64,000 nucleotides of DNA from Xanthobacter oligotrophicus (lineage in GTDB: Bacteria; Pseudomonadota; Alphaproteobacteria; Rhizobiales; Xanthobacteraceae). Under the pieces are notes generated by a model. That model ran no database searches. It worked only from the letters and a program-made list of their open reading frames with translations, and was not told the DNA's origin. A program made the translations under genes and the position numbers. Positions within the stretch are counted from its first letter, which is position 1, and each line of letters opens with the position of its first letter. Of the stretch, positions 49,536-60,180 are shown one piece after another. The stretch lies in the NCBI RefSeq assembly GCF_008364685.1, contig NZ_VTTL01000002.1:248001-312000 (forward strand). Direction: 5' to 3'.

Positions 49536-52052
49536 ATGAAGATCGAGCCTGTGAGCCCTGAAATCGGGCTCAAAGGGCGGAGTGCGGCGGCGCCGTACAC
49601 GTCCTATCTGCTCGGCCGGATCTGGGGCCGCATTCTCGATTTCGGACTGATCCTGTGGGTGGTGAGGGTGCCGCTGGCCAGCGTCGTCCTCGGCCTGTTG
49701 CTCATGTCCGCCGTGACCCAGGGCCAGGATGTCACGCTGGACGTCGCCATGGCGGGAGCGCCCGTGGGCGCGGCCGCCGGCCTGTCCCGCGCCATGATCG
49801 CCCTCCTCGCCGCCGTCTTCCTGTTGTGGGCCATGCCGGTGCACTACGCCGCCCGCCTCCTGATGGAGACGGACCAGGGCCTCGCCGACATCAGCGCCCG
49901 ACGCAATGCCGCCGCCGTCGCGAGGGGGCGCAAGCACGATCTCATCTTCTGCCTGATGCTGCGCCACGTGCCGCGCATTCTCGGCGCGCTGACCTTCGTT
50001 GCCTTCGCCATCGGCGCGCGCAACGCCATCGGCAACCTGCCCACCCTCGCCGACCGGCCGGCCATGGCGGCCGCCCATGACCAGCTGGCGCTGCTGTCCT
50101 GGGTCATGCTGGCCGGCGCGCCGCTGTTCTATGCCTATTCCCTCCTGCGCGGGCTTTTCACCGACGTGGGTCCCCTCAAGGCATTCGATGCGGCGCTGGG
50201 GCGGCGGCTCGCCGGCATGTTCGCCCTGCTCGGCATCGAAGCCCGGCCCGACGATCCCGAGGCGGAGCTGCATGCCACGGGCCGGCTGATCCTCCTCGCC
50301 TATGCGGTGCTGGTCATCGTGGTGCTGGCCGCCAGCCCCCACTGGCTGGCCCGGCAACTGCCCCTCGCCTTCGCCGTGCCGCTCATCTTCGGCGGCTGGG
50401 TGCCGATTCTCGGCTACCTGTCATCGGTGGGGCGGCGCTTCCACGTGCCGATCCTGACCGGCCTCTTCCTTTTCGGCGCCATCGGCGTCTATGTCTTCGG
50501 CGACAACCACGCGGTGCGCACCCTCGCGGCCGTCGAGCCGGCGTACCGACGCACATCCATGGTGCAGGCGGTCCAGCTGTGGATGCGCGCCAATGGCTGC
50601 GCGGAGGCCCCGGCCTCCTGCCCACGCCCGGTCCTCGTCGCGGCGGCGGGCGGGGCGAGCCGGGCCGGCTTCTTCACCGCCAGCGTCATCGGCCATTTCC
50701 TCGATTTCGAGCGCCACAAGCAGGCCTTCTCCTTCACCCGTGCCGACGGCTCGAAGATCAACCGGGCCGCCCGCGACGACGGCCGCTTCACCCCCGCCAT
50801 CGAGCAGGCCCTGAACGGCAAGGACATCGCGACCCGCATCTTCGCCATTTCCGGCGTGTCGGGCGGGTCCTACGGCGCCGCCGTGGTGGCGGCGGCGCTC
50901 GCGGCCCGCACCGGTTCCGCCGCGCCCTGCCCCGAAAAGGCGCCGGATGGCTGGTTCGGCGGCACGCTCGCCGGCTGGCGCGACTGCCTGGAGAGCATGA
51001 CGGCGGGCGATTATCTCACCGCCACCTTCTTCGGCCTCGCCTTCCACGACCAGGTCCAGATCTTCCTTTCCGATCGCGCCGCACTGCTGGAGCAATCCTG
51101 GGAGGACAATTTCGCCCGGCATGTTCGGGCGGCGGGCGCAAAGGCGGCGCCCGATACGGCGGGCCGGCTGGCCACGCCATTCCTCGGCGCGCCGCCCGAT
51201 CCGAGCCGCTGGGTGCCCTTCCTCGTGCTGAACGGCACGTCGGTGGAGACCGGCCAGCGCATCGTCACCACCGACCTTTCGCCCACCTATGCCGCCACCG
51301 GCCGCTGCCCCTCGGGCGGCCCCAACGCGGAATGCGCCCTCTTCACCCACGCCATCGACTTCCACGGCCTGGTGCGATCCGATCTCGACGTGAGGCTGTC
51401 CACCGCCGCCACCAACTCCGCCCGCTTCCCGGTGATCTCGCCGCCGGGCTCCATCTACCAGATGGACACGGACGTGGTGGACCGCATCGTGGACGGCGGC
51501 TATTTCGAGAATTTCGGGGTGGAGAGCGCGCTTGAACTGGCCGAGGCCATGGTGGAGATCGAGCCCCGGCTCGCCCCCTTCATCCTGGTGGTCGCCAACG
51601 ATCCCGGCAGCGTGCTGACCGAGGAGCGCACCGCCCGCACCGGCAGCGGCGTCGTGGTGCCGGACGCCCCGGACCATGCCGCCTTCACCGAGATCACCGG
51701 GCCGGTGGGCGCCATCGGCGCGGTGCGCAGCGGCCGAGGGCGGCTCGCGGTGGCGACGGCCACTCACTGGCTCGACGCCCGCTTCAGCGACCGCTGCCCC
51801 ACCAATCTCGTGCAGATCAAGGTGTGGCCGGAGGCGGTGAGGGACGGCCACTGCCCGGTGGGCGAGGCCACACCGGAGAAGATCCGCGACGTATCCATGA
51901 GCTGGTGGCTCTCCAAACCCGTGCAGATGAACCTGCACGAGCAGCTGGAGGCCACCGCCGACCGCTGCAACAACGGTACGGCGGTGGAAGCCGTATGGAC
52001 GGCGCTGGCGACACCGTCGCTGGTCTGCACCGGCGGCGCCCCGCCGCGCTGA
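49536..52052 (+). CDS. polytopic membrane protein with patatin-like phospholipase domain
   Basis: 838 residues from the ATG at 49536 (GGAGG five bases upstream); a GTG at 49503 would extend it. About seven membrane segments occupy residues 30-335 (for example LILWVVRVPLASVVLGLLLM and IALLAAVFLLWAMPVHYAAR). A soluble patatin domain follows: oxyanion region AAAGGASRAGFF, nucleophile GVSGGSYG (Ser442) and catalytic DGGYFENFG (Asp653). The Ser-Asp dyad is intact, so lipid acyl hydrolysis is likely. The patatin core has a large insertion between the two catalytic blocks. It follows fabG by about 100 bp. Confidence 0.85.
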   Translation: MKIEPVSPEIGLKGRSAAAPYTSYLLGRIWGRILDFGLILWVVRVPLASVVLGLLLMSAVTQGQDVTLDVAMAGAPVGAAAGLSRAMIALLAAVFLLWAMPVHYAARLLMETDQGLADISARRNAAAVARGRKHDLIFCLMLRHVPRILGALTFVAFAIGARNAIGNLPTLADRPAMAAAHDQLALLSWVMLAGAPLFYAYSLLRGLFTDVGPLKAFDAALGRRLAGMFALLGIEARPDDPEAELHATGRLILLAYAVLVIVVLAASPHWLARQLPLAFAVPLIFGGWVPILGYLSSVGRRFHVPILTGLFLFGAIGVYVFGDNHAVRTLAAVEPAYRRTSMVQAVQLWMRANGCAEAPASCPRPVLVAAAGGASRAGFFTASVIGHFLDFERHKQAFSFTRADGSKINRAARDDGRFTPAIEQALNGKDIATRIFAISGVSGGSYGAAVVAAALAARTGSAAPCPEKAPDGWFGGTLAGWRDCLESMTAGDYLTATFFGLAFHDQVQIFLSDRAALLEQSWEDNFARHVRAAGAKAAPDTAGRLATPFLGAPPDPSRWVPFLVLNGTSVETGQRIVTTDLSPTYAATGRCPSGGPNAECALFTHAIDFHGLVRSDLDVRLSTAATNSARFPVISPPGSIYQMDTDVVDRIVDGGYFENFGVESALELAEAMVEIEPRLAPFILVVANDPGSVLTEERTARTGSGVVVPDAPDHAAFTEITGPVGAIGAVRSGRGRLAVATATHWLDARFSDRCPTNLVQIKVWPEAVRDGHCPVGEATPEKIRDVSMSWWLSKPVQMNLHEQLEATADRCNNGTAVEAVWTALATPSLVCTGGAPPR

Positions 52053-52240
52053 TCCAAATGGCCTCGGCCGGCGACCGAACGAGCGTCGCACGGGTGCCAT
52101 AGGAGGCTCCCGGACACTGGCGGCGGAGGCGCGCGGATCTTCCACGCGCCGGCATTCCCCTTTAGGATTTTCCCGTTTCAGCCCGCTGCCGGCCCGTCCG
52201 GCAGCCGTTTTTCAACGACCCAAATTTGGAAGGAGCCGCC

Positions 52241-52660
52241 ATGGCGCGCGCCCAGACCGCCTATTTGTCCCGCAGCGACGTGCCGGCCCGCCCGGCGCTG
52301 CAACAGGCCATCGACGCCCTCAAGCTGAAGCTGGTGCTGGATGACGGCTACGTGCCGTTCGAATCGTCCGGATACCTGCCCTGCACCCTCGACGGCGAGG
52401 ATGCCGGCTTCACCCTCCGCTTCGGCGCCGTGGAAGCGGGCGGCCCCCGATCGGCCACGCTGGCCGAGGCCCTGGGCGGGCGGGACGTGGCCCTGGACTT
52501 CAAATGGAGCGGCGACGTGCGCGAGCAGGTCAGCGCCATGGGCGTGTGCGCCGCGCTCGCCGGCACTTTCGGCGCGCTCGTTCACGATCCGGACAAGGAT
52601 GTGATTCTCGACGCCGCCAAGCTCCTCGCCCGCGCCAAGGCCGGGCTGGAAGAGCTCTGA
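52241..52660 (+). CDS. conserved hypothetical protein
   Basis: 139 residues from the ATG at 52241 (AAGGAG upstream). It has an Ala/Leu/Asp-rich soluble sequence with one compact pattern (LQQAIDALKLKLVLDDGYVP; SSGYLPCTLDGEDAGFTLRF), no signal peptide and no membrane segment. No family is recognised. A shared bidirectional terminator separates it from the convergent isomerase gene. Confidence 0.65.
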   Translation: MARAQTAYLSRSDVPARPALQQAIDALKLKLVLDDGYVPFESSGYLPCTLDGEDAGFTLRFGAVEAGGPRSATLAEALGGRDVALDFKWSGDVREQVSAMGVCAALAGTFGALVHDPDKDVILDAAKLLARAKAGLEEL

Positions 52661-52697
52661 CCGGCGCCCGGCACGCGACCGCGGCCCGAGCAGACAT

Positions 52698-52725
52698 GAA
52701 AAAGGGGCGCCGAAGCGCCCCTTCA
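52698..52725 (-). terminator. terminator between convergent genes
   Basis: A stem of GGGGCGC / GCGCCCC with a short loop. On the minus strand it is followed by CCCC then TTTTTC, so it best serves the isomerase gene; on the plus strand only TTCAAAA follows. Confidence 0.75.
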
Positions 52726-52745
52726 AAACCTGTTCGTGACCGCGA

Positions 52746-53678
52746 TCACTTCTTGGCGGGGTCGGCCGCAGGCGCCGGCGCAGCGGGAGCAGCAGGCGCC
52801 GCCGGGGCGGGCGCGGCAGCGGCGGTCTTCTCGATCTTGGCGTCGGTGCGCAGCTTGGTGACGAGGTCCGCCTGGGCCTTGCGCACAAGGTACTGCTCCA
52901 CCTGGTCCGACACCTGCTCATAGGTGGGAACCGGCTTCTGGCGCTTGTCCTCGACCTTGATGACGTGCCAGCCGAACTGGCTCTTCACCGGGTCGGACAC
53001 CTGGCCCTTGTCCAGCTTGAAGGCGGCGTCGGCGAATTCGGGGACCATCTGGTCCTTGGTGAAATAGCCCAGATCCCCGCCGTCCTCGGCGCTGTCCTTG
53101 GAATATTCCTTGGCGAGCTTGGCGAAATCCTCGCCGGCCTTGGCCTTCTTGGCGATCTCCTTGGCCTTGGCCTCGTCATCCACCAGGATATGGCGGGCGC
53201 GGACCTCGGCCTCGGCCGGCGCGGACTTGACGAATTCCTCGTAAGTCTTGCGCTTGGCCTCTTCGGAAACCGCCTTCTTGGCTTCCTGGGTCATCAGCGT
53301 TTCCATGAGCGCCTTGGTGCGGGCATAGGCGAGACGCTGCTGGAAATCCGGCGACTGGTCGAGCTTCTGCGCCTCGGCGAACTTGGCCAGCAGGGTCATG
53401 TCCGTGAGGAAGGAGAGGACATATTCCTCCCGCTGCGGGCCCTGGAGCTGGGGCGGCAGGCCGGCGCCGATGTCTTCCACGGCAATGGTCACATCGCTCT
53501 GGCGGATGGGCGTTCCGTTGACGGTCGCAACCACGGTGTCGGGGGCCGGCGCCGCCTGCGTCGCGGCGGGGGGAGCGGCCGGGGCGGCCCCCTGCGCGAG
53601 CGCCGCCGAGACGGACGCGACGGAGACGGTCGCGGCGAGCGCGGCGGCGAAAAGACGGGTTTTGGCGGAACGCATCAT
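52746..53678 (-). CDS. parvulin-type peptidyl-prolyl isomerase
   Basis: 310 residues from the ATG at 53678 (GAGGAAACC upstream). A signal peptide ([20 protein letters not shown]) is followed by an Ala/Pro linker. A helical SurA/PpiD-like chaperone part spans about 48-155 ([18 protein letters not shown]), and the rotamase domain about 158-255 ([54 protein letters not shown]). It should act in the periplasm on exported proteins. An Ala/Pro-rich tail ends the chain. Confidence 0.93.
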   Translation of the reverse strand: MMRSAKTRLFAAALAATVSVASVSAALAQGAAPAAPPAATQAAPAPDTVVATVNGTPIRQSDVTIAVEDIGAGLPPQLQGPQREEYVLSFLTDMTLLAKFAEAQKLDQSPDFQQRLAYARTKALMETLMTQEAKKAVSEEAKRKTYEEFVKSAPAEAEVRARHILVDDEAKAKEIAKKAKAGEDFAKLAKEYSKDSAEDGGDLGYFTKDQMVPEFADAAFKLDKGQVSDPVKSQFGWHVIKVEDKRQKPVPTYEQVSDQVEQYLVRKAQADLVTKLRTDAKIEKTAAAAPAPAAPAAPAAPAPAADPAKK

Positions 53679-54026
53679 GGGTCCGGTTTCCTCGGGATGT
53701 CTTCGGGCGAGCCGAAGCGGGGCGCAACCTCGCTTAGCTCTCCTCGGCTGACAAGAGGGCATTGTTGGGGCATAGAGCGACTGGAAAAGCGCGTTGCAGG
53801 GCTTTCGCTCCCCCGCGCGAGGCTGTATAAGGCGCGCCTTCCATCGGGAATGCTGGCCGTTCAGCGCGCCCCGGGCGAACCGCTCCAAGCGGCTCGCGTC
53901 TGGGCTCACCTTCGGCGCGTTCGCGATCATAAGTTCGCCAATTCACAAGTTGGCCAAGTCGGCAGCGCGCCTTGTTTCAGCGACCACGCCGCGCTTGCCA
54001 CGTTATGTCGTTCAGGAGTTTGGACA
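53679..54026. other. 348-bp divergent region (isomerase / rpmF)
   Basis: No credible frame. It must hold the rpmF promoter. A TATAAG box lies at 53826-53831, but I find no well-spaced -35 match for it. The rpmF ribosome site (AGGAG) is at the far end. Confidence 0.4.
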
Positions 54027-54212
54027 ATGGCTGTCCCGAAGAGAAAGACCTCGCCGTCCCGCCGTGGCATGCGCCGCTCGGCCGACGCGCTGAAGCAGCC
54101 CACCTATGTGGAAGACAAGGATTCGGGCGAGCTGCGCCGTCCCCACCACGTGGATCTGAAGACCGGCATGTATCGCGGTCGCCAGATCCTGAAGCCCAAG
54201 GCCGAAGCCTGA
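54027..54212 (+). CDS. rpmF: 50S ribosomal protein bL32
   Basis: 61 residues. The whole sequence is typical: [20 protein letters not shown] then [20 protein letters not shown] and the GMYRGRQI end. It lacks the four cysteines of zinc-binding L32 forms, as in other alphaproteobacteria. AGGAG lies about nine bases before the ATG. In related genomes a plsX-like cluster or phaA gene often follows; here a small membrane protein does, after a 375-bp gap. Confidence 0.97.
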   Translation: MAVPKRKTSPSRRGMRRSADALKQPTYVEDKDSGELRRPHHVDLKTGMYRGRQILKPKAEA

Positions 54213-54587
54213 GGCTTTAGGCCCGCGCGCCGGCTTTCCGGCGCCGGCAAGAGCATGGCCCGCGCCCCAGGCGCCGGCCGATGCTTCGTGGCTTCGTGAT
54301 TCGAGTCCCACGGCTCCGGGCGGGTTTGACCGGGCCGGGTTGCAGGGGGACCACGGGCTCCGGACCAACCAGGGTGTACCTTCCGGCCCTGCGCTTTGCC
54401 GTGCGCAGCGCGGAGATCGACGGTCCCCAGCGCGCGACGCCGCGATGCGGGACCGTGACTTTCCGCCGGTCGTGACTTTCCGCCTCCGATGTGGCACCCA
54501 TCCGCAGCGCAAGAGCACGCGCCGATCAGGTTGCATCGCAATCTGGGAGGGCGAGCGCGCCCGCGCACAGCGGCCCGAGGAGCACAT
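54213..54587. other. 375-bp gap after rpmF
   Basis: I see no gene. A GC-rich imperfect palindrome lies right after rpmF (CGCGCCGGC..GCCGGCGCCGG region, 54225-54250). The rest is GC-rich unstructured sequence. A GATTCGAGTCC piece looks like a tRNA T-loop but has no tRNA around it. Confidence 0.45.
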
Positions 54588-54989
54588 ATGCTGACGCCCG
54601 TCCCGTTGCTGATCGTCCCCCTCGCGATCTACAACATCATCACCTTCCTGATGCCCGGCATCTCGTGGTCCACCGTGCTGACCACGATCTCGATGCTTTC
54701 GGGGGCGGAATGGACCATCAGCATGGCGGAGGCGTTTATCGCGCTCAGCCTGTTCTTCTTATTTTTCGAAATCCTCAAGGCGACGCGGATCACTCACCGC
54801 TCCATCGTCGATCACATGCTGTCCATGCTGGTGTTCGTGATCGGCATAACGGAGTTTCTGCTGGTGCGGCAGGCGGGAAATTCTGTGTTCGCCATCCTGC
54901 TATGCATCATGCTGCTGGATGTGATCGCCGGCTTCTCTGTCTCGGTCCGGGTCGCCCAGCGCGATTTCTCCGTCGAGCCCCGGGAATAG
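54588..54989 (+). CDS. small multi-pass membrane protein
   Basis: 133 residues from the ATG at 54588 with a GAGGAG site. Four hydrophobic segments are visible: LLIVPLAIYNIITFLMPG, ISMAEAFIALSLFFLFFEIL, MLSMLVFVIGITEFLLV and VFAILLCIMLLDVIAGFSV. A short polar tail follows. No family is recognised with certainty. It lies beside phaR, but the strands converge and no functional tie is evident. Confidence 0.72.
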   Translation: MLTPVPLLIVPLAIYNIITFLMPGISWSTVLTTISMLSGAEWTISMAEAFIALSLFFLFFEILKATRITHRSIVDHMLSMLVFVIGITEFLLVRQAGNSVFAILLCIMLLDVIAGFSVSVRVAQRDFSVEPRE

Positions 54990-55241
54990 GGCGCAACCTG
55001 ATCACTGATCGGCCTGAATCCGAGAACGAGCAGGCGCGCAAATGCGTGCCGCGCGGAAACAGGAAAGCCGCAAGAATAGGCGCGCCGCGAAATTGATCAC
55101 GACGCACAATCCGGCCCGCTGCGCGGAGAATCACGCAGCGCCTTCAACAAAAGCAAACATATGTGACGTGCTGGATCGCCCTCGGCTGCATGATGCGTCA
55201 CGCGCCGGCTGATTCCCAATCACGGCGGGACAGGCGGTCAC

Positions 55242-55280
55242 AAAGGCCGGCGCGCGGCTTCCCGCCGCGCGCCGGCCTTT
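55242..55280 (-). terminator. terminator of phaR
   Basis: A perfect 17-bp stem (AAAGGCCGGCGCGCGGC and its complement) with a five-base loop, starting four bases after the phaR stop. Only three T follow on the minus strand, but the stem alone is very stable. Confidence 0.75.
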
Positions 55281-55284
55281 GGAC

Positions 55285-55908
55285 TCAGCTGTCCGAGCCT
55301 TCCGGCTTCGGCTCGCTTTTCGGCACCAGTTGCTCAAGCTTGGCCTGCATGTCGGCCATCTGGCGCTTGAGCGCGTCGAGATCATCGCTGCGCTCGGCCA
55401 CCGGAACGGCAGGCGTCTGGGCTGGCGTCGGCGAAACCGTTCCCGCCGGCTCCTCGCCCTTGGGGAAAGGCAGGAACATGTGGAAAGCGCGCTCGAACAT
55501 TTCCATGTTGCGGCGCACGTGATCGTCGAGCCCGATGAAGCTCGGTCCCGTCATCGTCTTGGCGACGTGCTCGCGGAACTTCCCCTGATCTTTGGTGAAG
55601 CTGTCGATGGACGCTTCCAGGTAACGCGGCACCAGCATCTGCATGCTGTCGCCATAGAAGCGGATGATCTGGCGCAGGAACGCGATGGGCAGAAGATTCT
55701 GGCCCTTGTTTTCCTGCTCGAAGATAATCTGCGTCAGCACCGAGTGGGTGATGTCGTCGCCGTTCTTGGCGTCGTACACCACGAAGTCCTCCCCCTCCTT
55801 CACCATGTTGGCGAGGTCTTCGAGGGTCACATAGGTGCTCGTCCCCGTGTTGTAGAGACGGCGGTTGGCGTATTTCTTGATGGTGACTGGCTCTTGCGAT
55901 TTTGCCAT
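55285..55908 (-). CDS. phaR: polyhydroxyalkanoate synthesis repressor PhaR
   Basis: 207 residues. The DNA-binding PHB_acc_N domain is at the start (VTIKKYANRRLYNTGTSTYV then TLEDLANMVKEGEDF), followed by the PHB-binding accumulation domain (QNLLPIAFLRQIIRFYGDSM, VPRYLEASIDSFTKDQGKFR). A Pro-rich linker leads to a coiled-coil end (DALKRQMADMQAKLEQL). It represses granule-protein and synthesis genes when no polymer is present and leaves DNA on binding PHB. It diverges from phaA-phaB, so the gap 55909-56205 probably holds its own operator and theirs. Confidence 0.96.
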   Translation of the reverse strand: MAKSQEPVTIKKYANRRLYNTGTSTYVTLEDLANMVKEGEDFVVYDAKNGDDITHSVLTQIIFEQENKGQNLLPIAFLRQIIRFYGDSMQMLVPRYLEASIDSFTKDQGKFREHVAKTMTGPSFIGLDDHVRRNMEMFERAFHMFLPFPKGEEPAGTVSPTPAQTPAVPVAERSDDLDALKRQMADMQAKLEQLVPKSEPKPEGSDS

Positions 55909-56118
55909 TGTCCGGTCATCCGTTTTCCTTGGGCGCTGCCGCAGGTTAAGGCGTTTCCAAGTGCAGAGCTACCACTTTGTGTGCGCCGCGCACCGGCCTT
56001 TTTGCAATGCGCGCCAGTGTCATCGGGCCGTCGCCCAGACGAAGGTTCAATTTGCGTGCGAGGCCCTCCCTTGCAATGAGGTGGGTCATTGACACATGGT
56101 CGGCCCCGGCCACGATAG

Positions 56119-57384
<1,266 letters not shown>

Positions 57385-57623
57385 GTGCCTCGCGCGGGCC
57401 TGACCTGGCCTGCGGCGCAGCGGAAGTAACCCCGCCGTCCGGCTCGCCGGGCGGTATCGGGTCCCGCAACCGGTGCGCGCACAACCGGGCCGCGACCTTC
57501 CATCGCGGCCCACTGTTTCCCGACGGAAATACAGACTTGCTAAACCGCCGGAGCGTGGCTCGACCCGCTCCGGATCACGGGAGAAGTGTCGTCAGGTCGA
57601 GCCAATAGAGTGAGGAGGGAACC

Positions 57624-58346
57624 ATGGGACGCGTCGCGTTGGTCACGGGCGGCACGCGTGGAATCGGCGAAGCGATCTCGGTGGCGCTGAAAGCCGCCGG
57701 CTACAAGGTCGCAGCGAACTATGCCGGTAACGACGAGGCAGCCAAGGCGTTCACCGAGAAGACCGGCATTGCCGCCTTCAAGTGGGACGTGTCCGATTTC
57801 GAATCCTGCAAGGCAGGCATCGCCAAGGTGGAGGCCGAGGTCGGTCCGGTCGAAGTGCTGGTGAACAATGCCGGCATCACCCGCGACGGCCAGTTCCACA
57901 AGATGTCACTGGAGCAGTGGAGCGCGGTGATCAACACCAACCTCAACTCTGCCTTCAACATGACCCGCCCGGTCATCGAGGGCATGCGCGAGCGCAAGTT
58001 CGGCCGCATCATCTGCATCTCGTCCATCAACGGGCAGAAGGGCCAGTTCGGCCAGACCAACTATTCCGCTGCCAAGGCCGGCGAGATCGGCTTCGTCAAG
58101 GCGCTCGCCCAGGAGAGCGCCCGCGCCGGCATCACGGTGAACGCCATCGCCCCCGGCTACATCGGCACCGAGATGGTGCGCGCCGTGCCCGCGGAAGCGC
58201 TGGCCAAGATCGTGGCGACCATTCCGGTGGGCCGCCTCGGCGAGCCGGAGGACATCGCCCGCGCCGTGGTCTTCCTCGCCTCAGACGACGCCGGCTTCAT
58301 CACCGGCTCGACCATGACCGTCAACGGCGCCCAGTACATCACCTGA
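57624..58346 (+). CDS. phaB: acetoacetyl-CoA reductase
   Basis: 240 residues. SDR family: TGGTRGIG (8-15), NNAG (81-84), and catalytic S134, Y147, K151 (INGQKGQFGQTNYSAAKAG). The GQFGQTNYSAAKAG block and the ASDDAGFITGSTMTVNGAQY end are typical of PhaB and less so of FabG. It reduces acetoacetyl-CoA to (R)-3-hydroxybutyryl-CoA with NADPH. GAGGAGGG precedes the ATG. No phaC is in this window. Confidence 0.95.
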   Translation: MGRVALVTGGTRGIGEAISVALKAAGYKVAANYAGNDEAAKAFTEKTGIAAFKWDVSDFESCKAGIAKVEAEVGPVEVLVNNAGITRDGQFHKMSLEQWSAVINTNLNSAFNMTRPVIEGMRERKFGRIICISSINGQKGQFGQTNYSAAKAGEIGFVKALAQESARAGITVNAIAPGYIGTEMVRAVPAEALAKIVATIPVGRLGEPEDIARAVVFLASDDAGFITGSTMTVNGAQYIT

Positions 58347-58446
58347 TACCATCGGCCCCGGTCTTCGACTGGTGCCAAGTGGGTCACGCTCAAGCGCCGC
58401 GCGGGCTTGACCAACGGCCCATGAGCAAAGCTCACGGGCCGTTGGT
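58347..58446. repeat. hairpin-tailed convergent-gene element, copy C
   Basis: 100 bp, about 90% identical to copy A at 6621. It starts at the base after the phaB stop. The hairpin (58412-58444) is a 15-bp stem with one A.C mismatch at the same place as in copy A and an AAA loop; compared with copy A a T-A pair is replaced by C-G, keeping the stem. It lies between phaB and a convergent thioesterase gene. Confidence 0.8.
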
Positions 58447-58482
58447 ATGAGCCCGACGCCGGTTCGAGCACCGCAACATCGC

Positions 58483-58507
58483 CATGCCCCGGCTCGTCCG
58501 GGGCATG
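58483..58507. repeat. perfect short palindrome
   Basis: CATGCCCCGG and its complement CCGGGGCATG around a five-base loop (CTCGT). It resembles the ends of the 110-bp palindromic repeat and may be a fragment of it, or the thioesterase terminator. Confidence 0.6.
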
Positions 58508-58536
58508 TGCGTTTTCGGGGACGCGTTGGCCGCCGC

Positions 58537-58995
58537 TCACACCACCAGGGTCTGGAGCAGTGCCCGGACCGAATCGGGTATGGGCACCGGCTTCTGGCTG
58601 GCGCGGTCCACATAGACGTGGACGAAATGGCCCTGCGCCGCCGCGCGCGGGTCCTCGCCCTGGAACAGGGCAATCTCGTAGCGCACCGACGAGGAGCCGA
58701 GCTTCGCCACCCGCATGCCGGCTTGGACCGGGGCCGGATAGGTGAGGCTGCGGAAATAGGTGCAGCGCGTTTCCACCACCAGGCCGATGATGGGGCTTGT
58801 CTGCGGGTCCAGCAGGCCGGCGGAGACCAGTTGCTCGTTCACCACCGTGTCGAAGTAGGAATAGTAGACCACGTTGTTCACGTGGCCGTAGACATCCACG
58901 TCCGCCCAGCGCGTGGTGATGGGCAGCACATGGGAAAAGCCGTCAATCAGAACCGGCTCTTCCCGCCCGCCGCCCTGGCCCGCCTGTCCGCTCAT
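58537..58995 (-). CDS. acyl-CoA thioesterase, hotdog fold (YbgC/FadM-like)
   Basis: 152 residues from the ATG at 58995 with GGGGGGAG; upstream ATGs at 59034 and 59061 are less supported. The hotdog signature RWADVDVYGHVNNVVYYSYF carries the active aspartate, and VETRCTYFRSLTYP follows. The family hydrolyses acyl-CoA or 4-hydroxybenzoyl-CoA; substrate is not predictable here. It precedes the methyltransferase gene on the same strand with a gap of about 75 bp. Confidence 0.88.
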   Translation of the reverse strand: MSGQAGQGGGREEPVLIDGFSHVLPITTRWADVDVYGHVNNVVYYSYFDTVVNEQLVSAGLLDPQTSPIIGLVVETRCTYFRSLTYPAPVQAGMRVAKLGSSSVRYEIALFQGEDPRAAAQGHFVHVYVDRASQKPVPIPDSVRALLQTLVV

Positions 58996-59070
58996 CCGCT
59001 CCCCCCTCGCTTGAGCCGCCCTTGCGGCCTGCATGTCTAACGTCCGAATGCCCACTGCCAAAGGCGTCGC

Positions 59071-59985
59071 TCAGCCCTCGTCGTTACCCACTGGCGGCAG
59101 CGGCACTTCGCGCGCGCCGAGGGCGTCGGCGAGGCGCATCTTGGCGGAGCCGGGACGCAGCGGCTTCTGCTGGCTCTCATGGGGTGCCCAGCCGGACAGG
59201 AACACGATTTCGAAGGTCGCGCGCACCCGCCCGTCCGGATCGGCGAATCGCTCCCCATAGATTTCCGCCGCCCGGAGAAGGGTGGCGCGACGCAGGGGCA
59301 CCCGGCGACGCTCCAGCAGCGCGTTGGCCGCGCCCATGCGGCGCAGGTCTGAAAACAGGGAGAAGGGCGAGCCGTAGCGCACCACCACGCGGTCCACGTC
59401 GGTGACCGGCAGGGCAAAACCCGCGCGCTGGAGCAGGGCGCCGAGGTCGCGCACATCCGCAAACGGAGCGACGCGGGGGGACAGGCCGCCGGTGGTCTCG
59501 CTCTCGGCGATGGCGAAGGCCTGCCGCAGCTCGGACAGGCTGCCGCCGCCCAGAAGCGCGGCCATGAAAAGCCCGTCCGGCTTCAGCACCCGGCGCACCT
59601 GTGCAAGGACGCCGGGCAAATCATTCACGCTCTGGAGCGACAGGGCGGACACCACAAGATCGAGCGAGCCGGCGGCGAACGGCAGCGCCTCCTCGTCGGC
59701 CACCACGCCGGGCGTGGAGAATCCCACCGCGAGCGGCGCGGCGCGGAACAGGCGCCCCACCGCAGCGTGGCCGTCGAGCGCGTGGGCCAGCGCATCGGTG
59801 GGCGTGCCGAGATCCACCGCCGTCTCGAACTGCCGCTTCACCGCGGCCAGCCGGTCCGCCATGTCCTCCGCCGCCCGTTCCAGCAGGAAGGGTTCGGGAC
59901 CTAGGCGGGCGGCCCGCTCCAGGCGGCGGCGCAGCAGGGGCCGGTCGAAGACGAGATGGGGCGCATCGCGCGTGACATCGCTCAT
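59071..59985 (-). CDS. SAM-dependent methyltransferase (BioC/NDUFAF5-like)
   Basis: 304 residues from the ATG at 59985 (one at 59994 is also in frame). The core begins with APHLVFDRPLLRRRLERAAR, a pattern of the alphaproteobacterial proteins related to mitochondrial NDUFAF5. Motif I is degenerate (AVDLGTPTDALA, no GxGxG), and later blocks are FAAGSLDLVVSALSLQSVND and RVLKPDGLFMAAL. NDUFAF5 hydroxylates an arginine of complex I; a bacterial counterpart's role is not proven. Methyltransferase naming is by fold. Confidence 0.8.
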   Translation of the reverse strand: MSDVTRDAPHLVFDRPLLRRRLERAARLGPEPFLLERAAEDMADRLAAVKRQFETAVDLGTPTDALAHALDGHAAVGRLFRAAPLAVGFSTPGVVADEEALPFAAGSLDLVVSALSLQSVNDLPGVLAQVRRVLKPDGLFMAALLGGGSLSELRQAFAIAESETTGGLSPRVAPFADVRDLGALLQRAGFALPVTDVDRVVVRYGSPFSLFSDLRRMGAANALLERRRVPLRRATLLRAAEIYGERFADPDGRVRATFEIVFLSGWAPHESQQKPLRPGSAKMRLADALGAREVPLPPVGNDEG

Positions 59986-60180
59986 GCGCCGCATATAGGG
60001 CCTCGGGCGCAGCGATGCGAGCGGGCACGCCGCTCGGGGGCGCTTGCCGAGCCGAACCTTGCCTTCCGGATTAAAGCTGCCTTTCGTTTCCCGCTTATTG
60101 ATCCCTCGCCGGGAGCCGGTTACAGCCGAGCCTGAAACGCATGAAAGGGCCCCCGACAAGGCGGGCTGCGGGAGAACGCC

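Noticed and set aside
53734-53946. 70-residue minus frame between the isomerase and rpmF
   Set aside because: No ribosome site and random-like composition in a promoter region.
54290-54310. T-loop-like GATTCGAGTCC suggesting a tRNA
   Set aside because: Stem does not pair properly around it, and there is no acceptor, D-arm or anticodon arm upstream.
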